From Haemonchus contortus (Eukaryota; Nematoda; Chromadorea; Rhabditida; Trichostrongylidae), in NCBI GenBank assembly GCA_000469685.2, contig LS997565.1:30330145-30394144 (forward strand): 64,000 nucleotides of DNA, written 5' to 3'. Position 1 is the stretch's first letter, and the number at the start of each line of letters is the position of its first letter. A model generated the notes under the pieces. That model was given only the letters and a program-made list of their open reading frames with translations, was not told where the DNA came from and searched no databases. Positions 43,609 through 53,999 of this stretch are shown here, piece after piece. Both the position numbers and the translations under genes were made by a program.

Positions 43609-46386
43609 ATGAAAAAAATCCACCATTTACATTTATTTTTGAGTACTTTCAAGCCAGATGTTGTTGTAATTACCGAGACATGGCTAAAATCAAATGTAAC
43701 TGATTCCGAATTGACTGCCAACCTTCCGTACAATGTCTACAGGCATGACCGCAAAGGTAGACGTGGGGGGGGGATATGCTGTCTAGTCAGCTCTTTTATA
43801 ATTCGCAAAGAGGTAAATGTTCGTATAGAACTTATGCCTGATGTTATTTGCGTTGAGTTCCTTAACGGGCTATTTCCTAGTTCCTTAAGACTAGTTGCTG
43901 TCTACCGCCCACCAAATATTTCTCCTGGTGATGATGCCTCTTTCATTGAGTTTCTTTCGGATATATGTTCGTCCTCAAGTCATACCTTGCTGATTGGTGA
44001 TTTTAATCTTAGTATTGACTGGCCTTCTAAGATGCCACGGAACCATTCCTCCGGCCTGTATCTCCAGTTTTTTGACAACTACGGGTTCGTGCAATACGTG
44101 ACTCACCCTACTCTCGGGTCCAACATTTTAGACCTAGTATTGTGCTCCGCACCACTCGTCACTGATGTGTCCATACTTCCCCCCTTCTCTAATGCCGATC
44201 ATAATGTAGTGACATTCAAGGTTATCCAAACGATTCCTTCACATCTCCCTATACCTGTTCCGGATTTCGTCAATCTTGACTATAGGAAGTTGGATGCCTT
44301 CTTGCACTGCATTGACTGGTGGGCGGTTTTCGACAACTATACTTCTATCGATGATGTTTACAAGCGATTCTGTTTGGTGATTTATTCTGCTCTCTCTTAC
44401 TTCGTTGCATTCAAGCTTCCACCTCAGCCACATCCCACATACCCTCCGCATATTGTAAACTTATTGGCCCAAAAGCAACGTCTTTTTCGTTCACGCTTAG
44501 ATCCTGTGAATGATGAGTTATTCCAGAAAGTTAGTAAAGATCTTGATATTCATGTTAGGAAATTCATGGAGAATCGAGTAAAGCGGCTCTCAACTAAGTC
44601 AAACTTCAAAGGTCTTTTTCGCTTTATTAAGCACAGAGTTAAGCCTTCTTCAGGATTACCCGTGCTTTCCGATCCCTATGGTTCTTTCTTCATCTCTGAT
44701 GTTGAGAAAGCCGAGGCTCTAGGAAACTACTTCTCTAGTGTTTTCTCACATGATGATTCTAACGACGGTTTCGAAATGAATAGTCAAATCCGAATCAATC
44801 ACCGTCTGGAGCATATGTTCTTCCACCCTCAGGATGTTTACAAGGTGCTGGTGCACCTTAAGCCCTCTATGGCTGAGCCCTATGATGGCATCCCTCAGAT
44901 TCTTTATCGTAAATGTGCGAGCTCACTCTGTCAGCCTTTGACGCATATTTTCAACTTATCTATGCTTCTCGAAGAAGTTCCTGACATTTGGAAAGAATCA
45001 ATAGTTACAGCAATTCCTAAGAAATCCGACAGTAAATTTTTATCCGATTTCCGGCCCATCAGTATCACTCCCACAGCTTCCAAGGTCATGGAGAGACTTA
45101 TTAGAAATAGGATGCTTGACTGGCTTCTGAAATTTAATGTCATTCCGGAGGAACAACACGGCTTCCTGAGCGGGGCCTCCACTGCATCTAATATGCTTGA
45201 TTCAGTTTTCGACTGGACCACAGCCCTTAACAGTGGTGAAGCTGTTGATGTGATCTTTATAGATCTGTCTAAAGCTTTCGATAAAGTCTGTCATTCGAAG
45301 CTCCTCATGAAGCTGGATAGCCTTGGAATCTGTGGGCAGTTGTACGGTTGGTTCAAGTCTTACTTTAGTTGCAGGTACATGACTGTAAGAGTGGGTCGAT
45401 CCTTTTCAAAACGGCATGTCTGTCGCAGTGGTGTACCGCAAGGGAGTGTGCTATCACCTTTGCTATTTCTTATCTATACCATTGATCTCCCAGCTTACAT
45501 TAAGGCCTCGAGTTTCGTTAAAACCCAAATTTATGCTGACGACATCAAGCTATATGCATCTTATAGTACTTTGAATCACAATGAAGTTCAACTCGCTCTC
45601 AAGCACTCTGTTGAAAGGCTGACAGAATGGGCAGCTTTGTGGAGCCTCCCTGTTAATCTGAATAAATGCTTCGTTCTGCATCTCGGGGGTGGCCTCCCTT
45701 GGAGGTGCTCTATCAACGGAACTGAGTTCGCATGTGTTCCCTCTGTGAAGGACTTGGGCATACTACTCAGCTCAGATCTTAAGTTCTCTGCTCATATAGA
45801 TAGGGTCGTTAACAAGGCGTTTGCTGCTTTATTTTTAATTTTGCGGAATGTACTGTGCAATGATCATAGAATCCTAGTGCGACTCTACAAGGCCTATGTC
45901 CTTCCACACCTAGAGTATTGTTCTCAGGTGTGGAGCCCATGGCTAAAAAAGGATATATGCAAACTGGAAAAAGTTCAACAAACTTTCACTAGGATATTGT
46001 TTCTTCGATCCTTTCCCAAAACCGAGTATAAGTCTATTCCTCGCTATGAGGAGCGCTTGAAAATGTTTGGCTTGACGAGTCTTAGACAAAGGCGTGTAGT
46101 AAGTGATCTCGTCTTTTGTTTCCGCATCATCCGAAAGGAAGTTAAGCTTAGAGCCAGCAAGTACTGGACCTTTCGTCCGAATAGTGCCAGGTCTAATGGG
46201 TTCATTCTCCAAAGTAGGAGAATACGCAGGTTTCGTTATACGCAGACATTCAATTCGTTTTTCTTCCGTACGACGAGATGGCTTGAGAAGCTTCCTCGTG
46301 AGGTACTGCAATCGCCAAATGGTGAGTCCTTTAGAAGAAAACTGAGGAAAATCGATTTGATAGAGTTACTTGGCTTGGATAATTGA
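43609..46386 (+). CDS. LINE ORF2: APE endonuclease plus reverse transcriptase
   Basis: From the ATG the product is 925 residues; the frame is open 87 nt further upstream. The endonuclease covers residues 1-210: ITETWL, GRRGGGICCLV, AVYRPPN, LIGDFNL (Asp131) and NADHNVV. The linker (260-380) holds LPPQPHPTYPPHIVNLLAQK. The reverse transcriptase (about 400-690) has YDGIPQILYRK, FRPISITPTASKVMERLI, EEQHGFLSG, motif A IFIDLSKAFDKVCH (first Asp 552), motif B SGVPQGSVLSPLLF and motif C IYADDIKLY (Tyr642). The C-terminal region shows LGILLSSDLKFSAHIDRV, YVLPHLEYCSQVWSPW and FFFRTTRWLEKLPREVL. All catalytic residues are in place and there is no stop. There is no RNase H domain. It nicks target DNA and reverse-transcribes LINE RNA there. 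Confidence 0.93.
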   Translation: MKKIHHLHLFLSTFKPDVVVITETWLKSNVTDSELTANLPYNVYRHDRKGRRGGGICCLVSSFIIRKEVNVRIELMPDVICVEFLNGLFPSSLRLVAVYRPPNISPGDDASFIEFLSDICSSSSHTLLIGDFNLSIDWPSKMPRNHSSGLYLQFFDNYGFVQYVTHPTLGSNILDLVLCSAPLVTDVSILPPFSNADHNVVTFKVIQTIPSHLPIPVPDFVNLDYRKLDAFLHCIDWWAVFDNYTSIDDVYKRFCLVIYSALSYFVAFKLPPQPHPTYPPHIVNLLAQKQRLFRSRLDPVNDELFQKVSKDLDIHVRKFMENRVKRLSTKSNFKGLFRFIKHRVKPSSGLPVLSDPYGSFFISDVEKAEALGNYFSSVFSHDDSNDGFEMNSQIRINHRLEHMFFHPQDVYKVLVHLKPSMAEPYDGIPQILYRKCASSLCQPLTHIFNLSMLLEEVPDIWKESIVTAIPKKSDSKFLSDFRPISITPTASKVMERLIRNRMLDWLLKFNVIPEEQHGFLSGASTASNMLDSVFDWTTALNSGEAVDVIFIDLSKAFDKVCHSKLLMKLDSLGICGQLYGWFKSYFSCRYMTVRVGRSFSKRHVCRSGVPQGSVLSPLLFLIYTIDLPAYIKASSFVKTQIYADDIKLYASYSTLNHNEVQLALKHSVERLTEWAALWSLPVNLNKCFVLHLGGGLPWRCSINGTEFACVPSVKDLGILLSSDLKFSAHIDRVVNKAFAALFLILRNVLCNDHRILVRLYKAYVLPHLEYCSQVWSPWLKKDICKLEKVQQTFTRILFLRSFPKTEYKSIPRYEERLKMFGLTSLRQRRVVSDLVFCFRIIRKEVKLRASKYWTFRPNSARSNGFILQSRRIRRFRYTQTFNSFFFRTTRWLEKLPREVLQSPNGESFRRKLRKIDLIELLGLDN

Positions 46387-46803
46387 GCTCGTTTCATCGT
46401 GTATTTGCAGGCTTTCTACAGGCTTTCTATTTTCCATTTCGTGCTTCCAGTCTCGTCAGCTTGTTGTGGTGTGAACTAACGTGTAGTATAAGGATAACTG
46501 ATACTGCAGCGGACGGTGTTTGTTGGCTTTTCCTGTGCATGGCATTGATGAGTTGCTCCTCGGTTTGATTGAGCTAACAATGTTCGTCTACATTGTCTGT
46601 GTTCTTTCTAACTGGTTCTAACTGTCGCTTTGCATATGGTGCTGTCTCTTGTTTTGTTGTTATTAGTTTTACCTTTTTATTTGTTTGTTTGTTTTTCTCA
46701 TTTCTCAGTTGCTGGGTTGTTATGGTTTAGCTTTTACCTTAAGCCCCGTTTTTCCTTTTAGGGTGCACTCTGTGAGTGTATAAATAAATAAATAAATAAA
46801 TAG
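46387..46803 (+). other. LINE 3' untranslated region and (AAAT)n tail
   Basis: T-rich sequence (TTGTTTGTTTGTTTTT near 46681-46696) ends in TAAATAAATAAATAAATAAA, the simple-repeat tail expected at the LINE 3' end. The element boundary is placed just after it. Confidence 0.8.
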
Positions 46804-47151
46804 AAAAATTTTAAAAATCTCCCTAGAATAGAAAGTTCGATGGTCATGAATATGAATTTTGGTAATATGTAAAAAAAACATCCTTTTTTTGAGTTTCCAC
46901 TCATCTGCGATAACAAACAACATTTACAGAAGCGACGTAGCTGTTTGATATTGGGGCATCTCGTGTTTGAAAGTCCTTGAAGCCCGCCGGTTGATCAGTT
47001 GGCCATTTCACACTTTTCACGGAATGTTACAATGCTTCAGGCTTAATTCAACACATTGAAAAGAGGTCATCAGCTACTGTTTAAGCTGGTGGATGAGCGA
47101 TCTAGATGCAACTATTGACTATAGAAAAGAAGTCTTACTTAGAACCTTACT

Positions 47152-47523
47152 ATGTATTCTGACGACACTTCCTACTACTTCCAAGATTTCACAGGGAACC
47201 CTTCAGCTTCACCGCAGCTTCAATTCGCACCCAAACCCTATTACTATGCTACTTCCGTACCTATACATCCTCTGCTAAGGCAGTTCCAACCCGCACCGCT
47301 ACCCTTGTACTATGCTACTTCTGCACCTACACAACCGCTCCAGCTCATAGCGCATCCTTTGTGCTATGCTACTCGTGCACCTACCCAAGCGCTCGAGCAG
47401 CCTTCGCTCCATAATACTTCCCAGCTACCGAACCGCTCGAAACCGTACCGCAGCCTTCTCTCCAATCTACCCAACTTTCTTCAATTCCTTCCCTACTACC
47501 TCGAAAGATGTCCAAATTCGTAA
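47152..47523 (+). CDS. Tyr/Pro-rich repeat ORF inside the TIR element
   Basis: The product is 123 residues from ATG (MYSDDTSYYFQDF). Residues 28-85 contain three imperfect repeats of about 18-21 residues, YYYATSVPIHP, LYYATSAPTQP and LCYATRAPTQA, each followed by an L/Q/P-rich spacer. The nucleotide repeats begin TACTATGCTACTTC. There is no signal peptide, Cys pattern or recognised domain. It lies between the LINE tail and the right inverted repeat, so it belongs to the original TIR element or its captured cargo. I do not know its function; a chance ORF from a minisatellite is possible. Confidence 0.4.
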   Translation: MYSDDTSYYFQDFTGNPSASPQLQFAPKPYYYATSVPIHPLLRQFQPAPLPLYYATSAPTQPLQLIAHPLCYATRAPTQALEQPSLHNTSQLPNRSKPYRSLLSNLPNFLQFLPYYLERCPNS

Positions 47524-47618
47524 CAAACAAGACAATCCGAGTTGTTTTTTGTTTATTTATTATTTTCAAGATACTTCTATTAGAAAAATTGGGCTTCTTT
47601 ATATTCTATTGGAAATTT

Positions 47619-47880
47619 TTGTCGAAATTTTTATCATCTTGCATGGTATTATAATAAAATTCTTCAAACCGAAGACCATGAAAATTTTACGTAGAAAAAC
47701 TTATCTTCTTGAAGTTTCATCTTCTCATCATTCGCCATCACTCTCATAAGTAAGATAAGTTTAGTCACGATCAAGGGGAGGCGCTCAATTAAGATGAGGT
47801 TGGTCATAAATGAGGTCACTTCGCACCTCGACGCGAAGTAATGTCAGTCGAGACTAACGTGGCACACCCCGTCCGCTCGC
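47619..47880 (-). repeat. Right terminal inverted repeat
   Basis: This is the reverse complement of 42341-42597; the outer edge is at GGCACACCCCGTCCGC. Confidence 0.85.
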
Positions 47881-47912
47881 ACCCGATCGTGCGCAGTCGC
47901 GCGCTATGATGA

Positions 47913-49215
47913 GAAAGGCTTGAATTCCTAGTGCAAGGATAGGGTAGTCGCCGCGTGACCGCTGCCGCTTGCCTTGGGAATTCGGAGAGAAGGTCCAGCA
48001 TTCATAAGGTTTACATGATCGGGATCTCAGCCAGCAGGTGACCGGCTTATCTATACGAGAAATGAAGGCAATCTCTCAGGCTCACGTCCCATCAATAATT
48101 CTACCAAAATCTTTGACGCCGCTCGACTGATCCTTGACCACATCTCCAAGTGCTATCGATTGTGGATAGGACTCAGAGGTGATTTAAATGGAAGCCGAGA
48201 TCAGAAGTAGCAGCAGAGAGATTATGTAATAATGATATAGTCGCCACAGACATGATAGTCTTTCACCTTAATTAAGCTTTCCTTCATATGTGTTGAGGAA
48301 GTCACGGCATTGAACCCGTTTCTCGCACGTGACAAACGCAGACACTCACCACTGTACTTTCGAGAATTCACTCTTGTTCTGTTCTACAATATATTCATAA
48401 TTTTCTTGTTCTTTTTTGTTCTCTTCTAATTGAAGAAATGTAATAATAACAAAAATTCTCCCCGGCCAGGATTGAACACTGATATCGCATGTGACAGTCC
48501 CAGATATTCATCACCATACCGAGGATCCACGCTGGTTCGCTTAACGTATGCAAGGAGACACAAGGTCAGTTGGAATGTCCTTATTGTGATGAACATGTGA
48601 AATCAAACTCAATAAAATTCCGAGAACGACTAGAATTTTCTAATATGTAGATCGTACGACAAATTCCCCGCCATATTTTCAATATTCATCAAGACCATTC
48701 TCGCACAGTACAGGTTCTTTTGATCGGAAGCATGCTGGAATAGTTTGAAATGTCTTGGGCTGTTCTAGTTTCTTACCGTTCAAATCTTCCCTACAGCATT
48801 TAAGAAAATCTGCTTCTAGTTTGAAATTCTTAGCAACTGCGACCGGTGGGGGCGAGGACGGGTAGTTTGACTTAGAGTTTTTCATCTGATACCTTCGCTT
48901 GCATTGTTTGGATCATGTCATGATAAGCGTGTCTCACAGCATTGTTTTGAGGCAAAACTATATATATGAAATGGAATAATGTAGTCCAGTCTAGTCTAAA
49001 ATTTCCGCCAAGGGATACACTTCGTTTCAATGGACACTAGGAAATAAAAGCATGAGAAAAGTTCGCATTAAGGTAATTATTCGCATGAAAAAACGGAGAA
49101 AAATAAGTCTTACATTGGGTTTAACCTGAAAACGGCTTGATGGTGACGGCAGCGCGGCGTTGAGTTCCAATACGCTTTTGGATGGAGAGCTCATGAATGA
49201 AAAAAACAAGAGAAT
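47913..49215. repeat. Block R2, copy B (left part)
   Basis: It matches 8760-10690 in order, with internal deletions. Landmarks are ACCGGCTTATCTATACGAGA, CTCAGGCTCACGTCCCATCA and GATCGTACGACAAATTCC. Similarity stops at 49215 (GAAAAAAACAAGAG), where a PLE starts, and resumes at 51578. Confidence 0.8.
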
Positions 49216-51577
49216 TGTGGGTAGTATTCTTAGAAGAGATTAGTTTGCTAGTTGTCTATGCCGGTTCAAATTCGATACATATCAAGAAGCCGTTGGAAAA
49301 ATTGGCGAGTGAGTGGCGTTCTCAGAGGTGTAAGGAGAAGTGACACGCTGAAGCGATTAGATTACAACATAGGTGCGAGCGCTAGTAAACACAAGAGCTG
49401 AACAATTTTCGAAAAGCATAAGCAGTGAATTTATTTGGTCCTCTTATGAGACGAGGTTGTGTGCTAAAAGGTTATCATGCAAATCGAAGAGTGGTTCCCA
49501 AAAGTATGTGAAGATGCTAGCCACAAGACCGGATTAGAGGACGCAAGAGGGACGAGTGAAACCTAAGGAAAAAAAGAAAATTGTGAGATCTCATCACAAT
49601 GCAAGCGTCTCAACCATATCTGGATGTCAGGAGGCGAATCTGCAGGCCTCGATGGGAAGTTTCTTTGTAGACTCGAGTCGACTTTCCAAGTTGTCCTGTA
49701 TTTTACAGCTTGGTGAAAACCCACAAACTTGCACCTAACGAATTACTGTTAACGTCCGCGGACACTTTCAAAATAAGACCTATTGTCAGCTGCGGGAGTT
49801 GGACCAACCGATAGAATTTCGTGGTTTTGAAACTGTACTGTGAGCCAATTGTTGACCAGAGCCCCTCACACCTGACCAGCACGAAATAATTCGTGGAAAA
49901 AATTGGCGGAACTTGCACCTCGGTTCGAGTTGCGTAATAGTGTCATTTGGCGTCACCTCGTTTTACACCAACGTCTAGAATGAACAAGCCTTACAAGCGC
50001 TATCTGTACTGTTGGATAGGCACGGTAGGGCTATTCAGACTTTTGGGCTCGGTAAGGCGCGTAATATGACTCTCATGAAGGAATGTCTCGGTTGTAACAT
50101 CTTCAAGTGGTCGGGTTCTTACTACTCTCAAATTAGAAGTTTGGCTATGGGTCAACGATTAGCTCCCGTACTGGCGATCTGCTTCATGAGCAGAATTGAA
50201 GAACCATCATTGGCATGCTTACCGTAACTGTACTGTAAATATATAGATGACTGCTTCATTGTGACTTCAACACAGTCCGAAATGGACGAGTGTATCGGAA
50301 TGATGATTGAGCAGTCACCGTACATCAAGCTCACACGAGAGATACCACAAGATGGTTACCACAAGATACCTGTCTCAACGCTCAAATCACAGTGTCTAGC
50401 GGGATCGTACACGTTAGGTGGTACCGAGAAAGCAGCTCGAAGGACAGTTTGATTTAAGCTACATCTGCGCATCCGTCCGCTGTCGAACGCGCTGTTATCA
50501 GGAATATGTACAGGACAGCTACGCGCATGTGCTGTGGTATGGCCGAACGCGAAGAATCAAGACGATTAGCTTCAGGTATAGCTCGGTCGAATGGCTATAC
50601 AATTTCACATTATAACACTGGAATGTTCCACTTTGACAGGAGAAACACTTTGCGTCAAAACAAACTTCCTCTATGTCTACCGTTCATGTCTAACAAGGTG
50701 TCTGTTGCAATACAACGATGCATTGCTCGAGCACAATTGAGCGATGATGTTATTCTAGTCAACATTCCGCCTAATAACATCAAACGCCAACTTGTGAGGA
50801 ACAGACTCTATGATAAGACAGAGGGTTGCGTTACATGTCCAAATGGGAAAAATGGAGACTGCGCTTCTGTAGGCGTAATTTATCAGATTCAATGTGAGGC
50901 ATGTAATTCAAGCTAAATAGCGGAAACTGGAAGAGTTTTATTAGTTCGGATCAATAAGCATCTTGCTGGTAAACGGCGCAGTAATGTGTTAAATCCGCTA
51001 GGGGAGCACAGAGTGGAGCAGCATTGTGGTAATGATTTCAACATCAGGTGTACGATACTGGCTTACGAGACGGAAATATCGTCGAAGAGCGTTGGAAGCG
51101 TTCTGGATTTTAGCTAGGAAGCAAGCTATGGCCGAAATGATAACAATCACAAATGATCTCTTGCCATTCATGCAACACTGCGAGTTAGTTCCATAATCTG
51201 CGAACGTACTGATCCGCAATAATATTATTATTGCATAAGGACAGCGAAGTAAGATCATTCGCTGCTAATGTACCAACGTGTAGCGTAGTGCCACTCTTCG
51301 TAGTGAAAGTGAGGTGAGCTTATCTTTTAAATTTCGTGCATTTTTCGTGCATTCCTGATAGAACGTCAGAAACGCTAAAGCGGAGGAGGCCCTCGGTGGG
51401 AAAACGCGCATTCAAAAAGCTTCGAACTACTTCCAGGCCTTTGAAAACGACGAGTCCGCCGAAAGGTTGGCCAGAATAAAAGTTTCCCTCGAACAACCTC
51501 GAGGCAGAAGCAAAATTAACAACTTCAAAAACAACAGAAATGCCGACATTTCAAGACGAAAGAACATGGAATTAAAT
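49216..51577 (+). mobile_element. Penelope-like element with RT and GIY-YIG remnants
   Basis: Plus-strand order: FYSLVKTHKLAPNELL and FKIRPIVSCG (about 49690-49800), motif A SFGVTSFYTNV at 49941-49975 (the catalytic Asp is Gly, codon 49949-49951), CNIFKWSGSYYSQIRSLAMG with QRLAPVLAICFM (motif B), and KYIDDCFIVTS (motif C intact, YIDD 50240-50251). Then come the connector VIRNMYRTATRMCCG, RQNKLPLCLPFMSNKVSVAI, VNIPPNNIKRQLVRNRLYDK, TCPNGKNGDC and GVIYQIQCEAC (start of GIY-YIG). EVSSKSVGSVLDFS-like C-terminal pieces follow. Frames change several times and the element is inactive. The 3' CTGA-like motif lies near 51435-51482. It splits block R2-B. Confidence 0.88.
51435..51482 (+). ncRNA. Degenerate hammerhead-like motif at PLE 3' end
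   Basis: GGCCTTTGAAAACGACGAGT, CCGCCGAAAGGTTGGCCAGA and ATAAA correspond to CCTGAAGACGACGATTTAGT, CGAAACGTTGACCA at 63273. The CTGANGA core is degraded to TTGAAAA, so activity is not expected. Confidence 0.35.
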
Positions 51578-52090
51578 GCAAAATTGTGAAAGTCTGAGCC
51601 GGCTGCTACCACCTCGGAGTAAGACCTACAATATACAAAAGGATAAACTCAAAGATGCTTCAGTCTTTTTAGAACCTGAATGAAGTGAAAACGAACCATC
51701 AAGTACGGAATGACACCGAATAATAATGACCCACATACTCGGACAGCAGGGCTGCGTACTTTCTTCGTGCTTTATGCACGATGGTGGAACCATAGTCGGT
51801 CAAGTTCATCACTGGAAATGTACATTTTCCTCATCAATAGACATCCATAAGAGAAAAGATGTTTAGAAGTTCAAAACACTCTGCAGATTAGATCGGATCA
51901 TCCTGGCCGTAGCAAACCACAGTGCGCATCACAAGGTAGGCCTCGGAAAGATGAATTCCTGTGTAGACTTCATTTATTGCAGAATTTATATTGGATCACC
52001 AGGCCTGTCTTTTTTCTTCGACAGATCTTCTCAAAAACTTTGGTTCAGCCGTCTCGGAGAGATGAAAGTTGGGCCAAACTAGACTTACTG
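51578..52090. repeat. Block R2, copy B (right part)
   Basis: GTGAAAGTCTGAGCCGGCTG to TTCATCTCTCCGAGAC-like sequence matches 10733-11260. It contains the broken NHR last exon. Confidence 0.85.
51606..51811 (-). pseudogene. NHR ligand-binding domain, last exon (copy B, frameshifted)
   Basis: The acceptor ATTTCCAG precedes 51811. The minus-strand frame reads MNLTDYGSTIVHKARRKYAA, LLSEYVG and then leaves frame. Relative to copy A, 46 nt are missing (the region coding VATRPDLSPSEQTMRLTRL), which shifts the frame. Sequence after the deletion (IPYLMVRFHF in another frame) is still similar to copy A up to the equivalent stop position at 51606. This makes copy B a pseudogene unless it uses a different 3' end. 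Confidence 0.8.
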
Positions 52091-52149
52091 AAAAGCGGCA
52101 AGCAAAAGGGTTCTTGAAATCGACTGACTCATGTCGTCGTCTGATCTTA

Positions 52150-52515
52150 ATGCTCACCAGAAAAGGGTAAACTTTCGGAACCTCAATCACTTCCTGTAGA
52201 GGTATGTGCCTAAGCTTTCGACCTCCATTCAGGATCGTAGTGGCGAATTAAATGCGTCTGTAATCTATACAAAGACTTGAGGTGAACCGCCGATGTACCG
52301 GCCAGCGCTTTTAATAGTCCAAGACTTTCATTCTGGGTTATTAATAAGTACCAGACAAGCCTGGCACCAATTAACAACCCAGAATGAATGGAAGTCTTGT
52401 TTGGCCTGGGCAGATATCGGTCGGGGACTCGAACCAGTGACCATGTGTGTGTGAAGCGCTCAGGTTGCCATGACACCACCTCAATCCTAATAATCACGAT
52501 AGCAAGCTCAGTCAT
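52150..52515 (-). mobile_element. tRNA-derived SINE
   Basis: On the minus strand the A-box-like GAGGTGGTGTCATGGCAACC and B-box CACTGGTTCGAGTCCCCGAC are followed by CCAGGCCAAACAAGACTTCC and the family body (TGGTGCCAGGCTTGTCTGG, TTTGTATAGATTACAGACGC, CGATCCTGAATGGAGGTCGA). This is one of the two copies with both promoter boxes. An internal duplication (AACCCAGAATGAA twice) is present. Confidence 0.8.
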
Positions 52516-52825
52516 TCTAGTACCTGAATACACCTATAACTTGTCAATAATTTCAATATCTTTGCTGCCAAACAAGGACTCCTCTCTGTGTACAGAGGTT
52601 GCAAATGTAACTATCATTGTAGAATATGTACAATAACGTCAGATGGCAACTACATTTTTCACTCAAGCCCGTGAGCATGTTTGTGTGAAGTGCTCTACTT
52701 GCCACTACTGCACCACCTCCGTCCTAATAATTACGATAGCGAGCTCAGTTCTTTTTGTACCTGCATACACCTATAATGTGTCAATAATTTCAATATCTTT
52801 GCCACCGAACAGGGATCGGTGATGC
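52465..52825. repeat. Two direct copies of a ~115-bp sequence
   Basis: TTGCCA...CACCACCTC.TCCTAATAAT.ACGATAGC.AGCTCAGT and ACACCTATAA..TGTCAATAAT occur at about 52465-52570 and 52697-52810. The first overlaps the SINE promoter end, so a second 5' SINE end may have inserted next to it. Confidence 0.65.
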
Positions 52826-53270
52826 TCTTCTGTTCATTATTTACCCTTTCCCGACAATGGCACCCACTGGTGAGGCCAGTCGCGTATCAAGGAAAGGAGG
52901 CGAGGTCCTGTAAGCGTACCACGTCAAAATGCGCGTTGTCGTCAAAGTGCTAACGGAATCACGGCGCAACTTTTGCGAATATTTAACACTATTAACCTGC
53001 AATCTGATCATGTACCAGGTCATTTCAAATAGCTTGAACCCGAAGTAAACTGTAATTACGGATGATGGCCCTTCTAGAATTCCTTTCCTTTTTGCCATGT
53101 CTAAAATGTACGAGCGCTAGCGTCGAAAACCGTAAAGAAGAAAAACACATAACTTGCGAATAGCTGCAGACGTCATTAACTTTGCTTTTGCCGCAAAAAC
53201 ACGTTGCTCTTAGTTATGTAGACAATGCTGCTTTGCAGTCAAATGAACAAATGTCGAATTGTTTGTATAT
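52826..53270. other. Mostly unrecognised; contains a 53095-53255 repeat
   Basis: The 53095-53255 part is similar to 15650-15830. The rest shows no gene. Confidence 0.5.
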
Positions 53271-53274
53271 ATAC

Positions 53275-53945
53275 AATCCTACTTTATATAATTCGCTAAG
53301 TGTGTCTGTTGGTGTGTCGGTGTGTGTGTCGGTGTGTGTGTTTGACCGAAAATTCATAACTCCTGTCCCCGTGAACCTAGAAAGCTCAAATTCGGTAGGA
53401 GTACGGGGGGCAGAAGGGGAATACTTATGGCTGGTGGCAGAACCGGACTCCGTCCACTGGGGGCGGGGCGTGCGCGATAGAAATTTTGGGCCGCAAACTC
53501 ATAACTCCTGTTCCACTGGACCCAGAGCGTTGAAAATTGGTGGGAGTACAGAAGGCATGATGGGAACACTTACGGTAGGTGGCAGGACTAAACTCCGCTC
53601 ACAGGGGGCGGAGCGTGAGTGAAAGAAATTTTATGTCGCTATTTCATAATTCCTGCTCCACTGGACCCACAGCGTTCAAACTTGGTAAGAGTGAAGGAAA
53701 CAGGATGGGAACACATATGGCAGGTGGTAGGACCGGAATCCACCTGCAAGGGGCCGGGCGTGCGCGATAGAAATTTTAGATCGCAAATTCATAACTCCTG
53801 TCCCAGTGGACCCAAAGCGTTCAAAATCGGTAGGAGTACAGGCGGCGGCGTGGGAACACTTATGGCAGTTGGTAAGATCGAACTCCGCCCATAGTGGACG
53901 GGGCGTGCGCGTTAGAAATTTTAGGTTGCAGATTCATAACTCATA
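53275..53945 (+). repeat. GGGCGGAG-family array with terminus (plus)
   Basis: It begins ATACAATCCTACTTTATATA, ATTCGCTAAGTGTGTCTGTT and a GTGTGTCGGT tract. Four units of about 150 bp follow (TTCATAACTCCTGTCCC, GTGGACC..AGCGTTCAAA, GGTAGGAGTACAGG.GGC, GGGAACACTTATGG, GGGGCGGGGCGTGCGCG). The units share GATAGAAATTTTAGG joints. This is the clearest plus-oriented example of the family. Confidence 0.85.
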
Positions 53946-53999
53946 ACAATAACATAATAATAAGCGAACAAGCGTTGCAATCCCCTTAGCATCAAAACT

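Larger units (their letters stand above)
42598..46803 (+). mobile_element. Apparently intact CR1/Jockey-clade LINE
   Basis: The 5' region (42598-42859) starts with GTGCGGCGGCC in two tandem copies. It is followed by ORF1, ORF2, a 417-bp 3' region and an AAATAAATAAAT tail at 46777-46803. Both ORFs are free of stops and all reverse transcriptase and endonuclease motifs are present, in contrast to every other mobile element here. It is probably the youngest insertion in the window. Confidence 0.9.
42341..47880. mobile_element. 5.5-kb element with 260-bp terminal inverted repeats
   Basis: 42341-42597 is inverted at 47619-47880 at roughly 80 percent identity. The arms share TTAGTCTCGACTG, CATTACTTCGCG, GCGAAGTGACCTCATT, ACCTCATCTTAATT, CGCCTCCCCTTGAT and CGTAAAATTTTCATGGTCTT. 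Inside are an apparently intact LINE (42598-46803) and about 0.8 kb of other DNA holding a Tyr/Pro-rich ORF. Without the LINE the element would be about 1.35 kb. No transposase is recognised. No clear target duplication is visible outside the arms. Confidence 0.85.
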
